Assembly (NCBI GenBank): GCA_026315105.1
Contig: CM048747.1
Location: 278,229,491-278,293,490 of the forward strand
Direction: 5' to 3'
Source of the DNA: Locusta migratoria
Taxonomy: Eukaryota; Arthropoda; Insecta; Orthoptera; Acrididae
DNA: 64,000 nucleotides
Part shown: positions 58,700 to 64,000 of the stretch, piece after piece
How the letters are laid out: every line of letters begins with the position of its first letter
How positions within the stretch are numbered: the stretch's first letter is position 1
Position numbers and translations under genes: made by a program
Notes under the pieces: generated by a model
Seen by the model: only the letters and a program-made list of their open reading frames with translations
Told to the model about the DNA's origin: nothing
The model's database searches: none

Positions 58700-60150
58700 T
58701 GTAGAATCATTTGTGTAAAGAAACTATTAAAGAGTTTTTTTTATAATATTAAGTGAGTTTCAAACCAGTTACAACAGCAAGAAAATTGTTGAACAATCTT
58801 ATTACTGCCATGTTATACACTTAGTTGCTTTTCTCTTTTACCAGCAATCCATATATAATGTTCTTAGCAAAGGTCTCAAAACCTCTTGACTTATTTATTA
58901 CCAACTTTAGACTATTCTCTAATGAAATTTGGAACATACATATGGTATATGTTTCACCACAAATAATATCAGACTGTATATGTAAGTATAAAAGGGAAAT
59001 GTTAAGCAAAATCTCAAAAACGTCTAGACTGATTTATGTACTTACAATTTTTACATGGTACTCAAATGAATATTGGGACATATGTGGGTCATTTATTTTA
59101 ATACATATACAATATTGTAGTGTAACAAATTACACTACATTCCTTCTGAACAATCCAAGATGATCAAATAATTTATTTTACAGTTTAGGTCTTTGAAATG
59201 TATTAGTTAGATTCGAATAAACCTTTCTGTTATATTCAGCACTATAAAATTTGAAGCAGTTTGATTTATTAGTACAAACAATTATTATATAGATACAAGT
59301 CTCCTTCATTATCTAGCTGATACCTTCTGTGATGATTGTCCAAGCCTGTGCAAGAAGATGCTGTTTTAAGAGGAACAGTATTACTAGGCCTCTGTTAAAT
59401 AATTATAATTTGTAAATCTGAACGGACATAGCAAAGACAGTCTTGTGGTGGTTCACACTAAAATTTACATGGTCACAGCACAAGACATAACTATATACAT
59501 AATATGCAAAGGAGAAATGTTGGTACTAAAAATCTTTTGAAAAGGTATTCACTGACTAACTAAAAATTTTTTCACGATACTCCAACGAACGTATGTATGT
59601 ATGTATGTTTTAATGTAAATAGCATACAAATAGAGATTTAATTTAGAATAGGGAAACATTGTTATAAAAAGTCTGTAAAAGTTCTCAAGCAATTTACTTC
59701 ATATTTTTACATGATAGAGGAATAAATAATGACAGAGACACAAATTACACATTTTTTTGTGTTCTAGCAGTTCCAGAGGAGAAGGTGCCCCTCAGACAAA
59801 AACCTAAAAACTATAAACCAGTCTAAATTAAACCAGAGCTCCATGAATATGGAGAAGTATAGTACAATCAGCACTCCAGAATGAGTGGACTGGTCATGCA
59901 GTCACCAATGGAGATGGAACAACATGAACAAACATCAGTTCAACTTCATACTGTGTGTGTGTGGGGGGGGGGGGGGGGGGGGGGGGGATCAGGTGTGTGT
60001 TGGGATGCCTTAGCAACCTTGTTAAAATCCTTACTTTCCTTCTTCTTGTCCTTTGGAGATTTGAGTTAGGCAAGGCACACTTAAGAGGTCAGTTGCAGTA
60101 AACTCAAGGAAAGATGAAGAGTGTGCAGCTATGTGGACCACAGACCTTGA
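58700..60150. repeat. intron sequence with degenerate repeated motif
   Basis: Four diverged copies of a roughly 80-bp motif (an AAAxTCTCAAAA block, ACTTATTT, TTTTTACATGATACTC, AATGAA...GGACATA) begin near 58864, 59004, 59530 and 59655. A GTAT microsatellite lies near 59594-59609, and a GT/poly(G) tract at 59952-59987. No coding. Confidence 0.5.
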
Positions 60151-60154
60151 TTAT

Positions 60155-60560
60155 ATGGTGATGTGACCACTCATATAAATCACTGCCATAACATGAACAA
60201 TGTTTTGTCTTTGTGGGCCAAGCTCTTTGGGAAGCAGCCTCTCTGCTCCGTCAGACATATTCAAGTCCAGTCTTGTGATGTACTTGTTGCTGTTTGGAAT
60301 AAAGTGCATATCTAGATATCAGTGTGATTTCTGTGGGGTGCCAACCCAAGATTTCCCAGATTGGTGACCCTGAAGTGAGTTGTTCTTAATTTCATTGCGA
60401 ATGTAGTGCAGTTTCGAGCTCCTGTGCCAGTTTTATTCATGAACTATGGTGCTGTTTGTTTTGCCAATTTGTTACAATGACCACACCGGTTCAACCAAGT
60501 GCCGGGATTTCTGCCAGCACTGATTTCTTCACCTCAAGGACATGTTATTTCTTTTTCCTC
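60155..60560 (+). mobile_element. LTR and leader of a third element of the 45.3-kb family
   Basis: 60155-60360 resembles the LTR at 45293-45500 (GGGCCAAGCTCTTTGGG, CAGTCTTGTGATGTACTTG, AATAAAGTGCAT, TGTGATTTCTGTGGGG). It ends just before TTGGTGACCCTGAAGTGAG. About 200 bp of leader and gag start (CGAGCTCCTGTG..., MTTPVQPSAGISAS) follow before the sequence changes to a LINE fragment. No partner LTR was found in the window. Confidence 0.75.
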
Positions 60561-60890
60561 AAGCAATTCTTAGGCATTAATTTACAGAGTGTTCTAAAAT
60601 GGAATACACAAGTACAAGTACTAGCAGCTAAGTTATCTTCTGCCTGCTATATACTGCGACTAGGCTACTAAATGCAAGCTGCAACAGAAAAATAGTGCTG
60701 CAAGCCTATCATGCCATTTCCATTCTGCAGTAAAGTATGGAATTATATCCTGGGGAAATTCACACTGTAGTCATACAGTATTTAAAATCCAAAACAAGCT
60801 ATCAGAATAATATGCAATAGAAGAAGACAAGAATCCTGTCGTCGGCTAATTTTAGTCTTGAAATATTCATGTAAGTCCATGGAAGGTCTA
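60560..60890 (+). pseudogene. jockey-like LINE RT C-terminal fragment
   Basis: Readable as FLGINLQSVLKWNTQVQVLA, KLSSACYILRLGY, then in shifted frames FCSKVWNYILG (for SAVKYGIISWGNS) and KQAIRIICNRRRQESCR. This is the usual end of a jockey-like RT. It is joined to the LTR leader on its left without a recognised duplication. Confidence 0.75.
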
Positions 60891-60894
60891 ACAG

Positions 60895-61140
60895 TGATAA
60901 AATATGGAAAAGTTGTCCGGGAAAGAGGAAAACCGGGAAAAACTGAAACAGTATTTTCCAGTGAGCTCTCAATATGTTCATCCAATTGCAATAAAAATTT
61001 GTACATTTCACATTGAAAGCAAGAGGAAGGGTCGCATGAAATAAAAATTTGGAAAAGTCATCTGGAAAGTAGGGAAATTTATGAAAAACAGAAAGTGATT
61101 TTTTTCTATGAATAAAAATCAAATGCCACATGGTTGTAAG
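60895..61140. repeat. two-copy imperfect direct repeat
   Basis: A GGAAAAGTTGTCCGGGAAAG-type unit near 60906 recurs near 61050 as GGAAAAGTCATCTGGAAAG, each followed by GAAAAAC-GAAA and AATAAAAAT. The spacing is about 145 bp. Nothing else was recognised. Confidence 0.5.
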
Positions 61141-61239
61141 ATCATCATGGAAAAATTGCAAGGAAAATTTAGATTTAAGACATGTAAAATAATGACTTGG
61201 TTGTTGTGTTGGGTTGGTGCATTCAGAAATATTGTCATG

Positions 61240-61470
61240 TTGAAATGGTAGCAGGCTTGACTTTGAAGGCAACTGAACACAGCACTTATACTGAAAGCAT
61301 GTTTATTATGAACTAAACATACACGCAGCACTGACTGCCTCTCGGGCAGAGTGCTCTGCTATTTATACACAGACAGAATTTACCAGAAATTAGAAGAACA
61401 GTTAACATAAGAAACAAGTAGAATTTACAAGTGAACATAAGAAAGATGTAGAACATTCTGGAATTGTTAA
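61240..61470 (-). repeat. presumed 3' LTR of the gypsy element
   Basis: On the minus strand it has a TATAAATAG box near 61353, an AATAAA near 61305 and a GTGTTCAGTTGCC block near its end. The order TATA box then poly(A) signal within about 200 bp and the position after the integrase support an LTR, but no second copy lies in the window. Boundaries are approximate. Confidence 0.6.
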
Positions 61471-61494
61471 CTACAAAGAAATAAATTTTTGGCG

Positions 61495-61567
61495 GGGGGT
61501 GGGATTGAACCAGCGACCTTCAGCACTGCAGTCCATGACGCTATCCCCTGTGCAACGTCGGCAGTCA
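61495..61567 (-). repeat. tRNA-like segment between integrase and LTR
   Basis: On the minus strand it reads GCACAGGGGATAGCGTCATG, then GACTGCAGTGC, then a box B-like GGTCGCTGGTTCAATCCCAC and a CCCGCCA end. The order A-box-like, anticodon-like, B-box-like is that of a tRNA, but arm pairing is poor. It could be a small SINE or a tRNA-derived part of the element. Confidence 0.4.
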
Positions 61568-61637
61568 GTGTCTGTGGTCTCTCGCAGCCCTCTCCTAGAA
61601 AAACAGCGACCTGCTGTTACGTTACCTGTGGAGCTAT

Positions 61638-62680
61638 CTATAATGACCTGGATCTTGACCTTATCAAAGGTCCTCTGTATGGCAGTTCAAGGGAATCCTT
61701 CCCTTCTCCACGATTATCGACGACAGACGTTCCTGTCGTGGCTTCATCAGTAACATTACCGTCCTTAGTGTCCTTGAACAGGAAGACATTGTTGTGTACC
61801 TGCTCTTCAGGATTGTAGTATGGCTTCATGCGCAGGATGTGAATAATGTCTCTTCGCTTTTGTCGTTTCAACGACGGCTCATAATCCTCAACTTCGTATG
61901 TGACGTCTGACAGGCGGCGTATGACACGATATGGACCAAAGTATCGCTTCAATAACTTTTTTGACAGTCCAACCTTCCGTACAGGGTAAAAATCCATACC
62001 AGATCTCCTGGGCTGTACATAACAGGTCGGTGCTTGTCATTATATCGCTGATGGTCCTTCTCCTGGGCGTCCAGTGTCCATATGCGAGCCAGCTGTCTTG
62101 CTTCATCGACCCTGGTGATGAGCTGTTTCCATAGTCATCCTGAGTGTCATCCAGTTGGAACGGGAACAGCGTATCCATTGTCGTTTCAGCTTCACAGCCA
62201 TGGAGCAGGAAAAACAGCATGAAGCCTGTGGTGTCTTGTCTTGCAGTATTGTAAGCAAATGTCACGACCGGCAGAATTGTATCCCAATCCTTCTGCTCAA
62301 CATCGACAGCATATCAGCTAACGTCTTGTTAAAACGTTCAGTAACACCATTTGTCTGAGGATGGTATGCAGTTGTCATTCTGTGGACAATGTCACACTGT
62401 GGCATTACTTCTGATACCAGTTTTGACTGGAATACTTTTGCACGATCAGATATCATCATACGTGGTGCTCCGTGCTTAAAAATAATGTCTTCTACAAGGA
62501 ATTTTGCTATCTCTGGAGCTTCTGCAGTCGGCACAGGTTTGGTGACAGCGTAGCGTGTGAGGTAGTCAGTGCAGACTGTTATCCATCAGTTACTGGTTGT
62601 CGACTTTGGAAACCTCCCTAAAAGATCGATCCCAACTTGGTGGAATGGAGCTGCTGCTGGCAGAATCGGTACGAGATGCC
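61638..62680 (-). pseudogene. gypsy integrase core and C-terminal module
   Basis: The open stretch 62262-62534 contains PTAEAPEIAKFLVEDIIFKH, MMISDRAKVFQSKLVSEV and HRMTTAYHPQTNGVTERFNK (core Asp and Glu blocks). 61888-62265 holds VTFAYNTARQDTTGF then, in a second frame, DAQEKDHQRYND. 61638-61997 is the GPY/F-type end (KVGLSKKLLKRYFGPYRVIR, KRQKRRDIIHILRMKPYY). At least two frameshifts are present. Confidence 0.88.
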
Positions 62681-62932
62681 TAGCCATTTGGGGCCCAGTG
62701 GATCGTAGTTGCTCTTATACAATGTTCCGTTTATAAGTTGGAAGTCTCCATTAGTCGGTTCTCCTTTCTCCAAGGCCTCTATCGTTTTTAATAGTGCTGG
62801 ATCTTCCCTCTGTTCAACTGTCATCTAATTCAGTGAGAGCTGTATTTTCATTCATGCTGTTGTGTTCCACTAATGGATTCCTAGAAAGGCAGTCGGCATC
62901 CTTGTGTTTGCGCCCGTTCTTGAATACTTGTT

Positions 62933-64000
62933 GTTGTTGTTGGTTTTTGGAAGGGACGAAACAGCGATGGTTATCAGTCCCTTGTTCCAGTCAGAGAGAT
63001 AAAACATTTTGTTAACCGTTCCTAAGTAAATGCGATAAAAAGTCAAAGTTTAAAACTCACAAGCAAATATACAGATAAAAGTAGAAACGAAGAAGGGATA
63101 AAACAGCTGAGACAGTACAAGAGTGTTTTTGCTGGGTGGTCACAGGGATATAAGGAACACACCCAGCCACTCTGGAACACGTTAAAACCACCTACCTAAC
63201 AGACTTAAGCAGGTGGAGGACAGAGCAATGACAAACACAAACTTTAAATTGACTTGTAAAGTCCACACTCATGCATAAAATTTAAAACAGAGTCAACCGT
63301 GGAGGTGATGTCAGCTAATGCAAGCTGCAAAGCGTCAGGGAGATTAAAATATCGTCGCGCTGCGGCTAAATTGTGGCATTCAATTAAGATGTGGGCGACT
63401 GTCAATGGCGCACCACATTGACACTGAGGAGGGTCCTCGCGACGCAAAAGGTGACCATGCGTGAGTCAAGTATGGCCTATATGAAGCCAGCAAAGGACAA
63501 CCGACTCCCTGCGAGAACCCCTCAGGGAGGTCATCCACACAGCGGTAGAGGGCTTGACAGCACGGAGCTTATTGGGTTCGGTCGAGTCTGTCCATTCAGA
63601 ATTCCAAACCCGAAGGACCTTACGGATCAAATGGGTTTGGAGGTCGGAGACTGGGAGGCCAATATCCAGGGACCGCAAAGTGGTCGCCAGCTGAGCAACA
63701 CGTTCATTGCCCGGTATACCTATGTGCCCTGGTGTCCAGACTAAAGCGACAGAACAGCCTGACACACTAAGGGTGAAGACAGCATCTTGAATTGCTTGCA
63801 CCACAGTGTGTTTGGGTAGAAACTGGTCGAGGGCCTGTAAGCCACTCAGGGAGTCGCTGCAGATGACGAACGACCCCCTGGGGCAAACTCTGAGGTGTTC
63901 AAGAGCTCTCAAAATACCGACCAGTTCTGCAATGAAGATGCTGCTTCCACAAGGCAATGATTGCTGTTCGATGTGGTTACCATAGACAAAGGCATATCCA
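62933..64000 (-). mobile_element. RNase H-bearing LINE, 3' part, running out of the window
   Basis: The open frame 63466-63957 encodes an RNase H domain (SSIFIAELVGILRALEHL, FVICSDSLSGLQALDQFL, VALVWTPGHIGIPGNERVAQ) followed by VWNSEWTDSTEPNKLRAVKP. The next frame 63244-63447 encodes the Cys-rich C-terminus (RREDPPQCQCGAPLTVAHIL). The 3' UTR ends with the hairpin GGGACTGATAACCATCGC...TTTCGTCCC (62981-62953 on the minus strand) and a CAACAACAACAACAAG tail near 62930. One frameshift near 63450 is the only clear damage, so this is the freshest copy of its family here. The RT lies beyond 64000. Confidence 0.9.

Larger units (their letters stand above)
61240..62932 (-). mobile_element. Ty3/gypsy element, 3' part (RNase H end, integrase, 3' LTR)
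   Basis: From 62932 on the minus strand: RNase H end (YKNGRKHKDADCLSRNPL), then EQREDPALLKTIEALEKGEP, NGTLYKSNYDPLGPKW, a direct jump to FHQVGIDLLGRFPKS, the integrase core and its GPY/F-type end, a tRNA-like segment, and a presumed 3' LTR (about 61470-61240). The zinc-binding HHCC segment between the linker and the core is absent. The upstream part is replaced at 62933 by an RNase H LINE. The family differs from the gypsy elements at 21.8-31 and 47.9-53.9 kb. Confidence 0.85.

Overview
The window is eukaryotic nuclear DNA. It has no compact gene array, it carries long introns with GT..AG junctions, and it is packed with interspersed repeats. The repeat families (tRNA-headed SINEs, RTE-like LINEs ending in CAA repeats, foldback elements, tRNA-like inverted repeats) resemble those I recall from grasshoppers and locusts. 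My best guess is therefore a large-genome orthopteran insect. That assignment is inference from memory, not a search.

The only host gene I can support is an alpha-L-fucosidase (GH29) on the minus strand. Five internal exons are visible: 58551-58692, 42353-42459, 37808-37968, 9225-9426 and 5746-5886. They total 753 bp, all intron phases join without a break, and both catalytic residues are present. The first exon(s), with the signal peptide and the amino-terminal barrel, lie beyond 64000. The last exon(s) lie before position 1. The introns visible here are about 16.1, 4.4, 28.4 and 3.3 kb and are almost entirely transposon debris.

Layout. 1-5.3 kb: SINE, decayed gypsy and LINE fragments, and an LTR-like unclassified stretch. 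5.7-9.4 kb: two exons, an RTE LINE tail and a cluster of foldback elements. 10.2-18 kb: RTE-like LINE copies, one carrying a SINE and one inverted and scrambled. 18.9-20.3 kb: a TA-flanked DNA transposon with a tiny deleted SINE inside. 20.5-31 kb: a jockey-like fragment, then a Ty3/gypsy element on the minus strand split by a jockey-like LINE. 31-33 kb: a Penelope-like element. 34-43.9 kb: remnants of several DNA transposases (mariner/Tc1 types, piggyBac), a tRNA-like inverted repeat, a foldback element and two exons. 44 kb: a 521-bp LINE reduced to its two ends. 45.3-53.9 kb: a three-level nest (pol-less LTR element > gypsy > RNase H LINE fragment). 55.4-58.4 kb: a short SINE-like element, an RNase H LINE and an almost perfect palindrome beside an exon. 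60-64 kb: an LTR fragment, a LINE fragment, the 3' half of another gypsy element and the 3' part of an RNase H LINE running out of the window.

The most interesting signals are: (i) a set of foldback elements that differ in sequence but share an AGCTTT motif followed by a small hairpin whose stem sequence changes while its pairing is kept, two of them flanked by 12-14 bp direct repeats; (ii) a common 3'-terminal hairpin shared by SINEs and RNase H LINEs; and (iii) a short LINE derivative whose internal deletion has exact GT..AG ends and which sits between perfect 11-bp target duplications.
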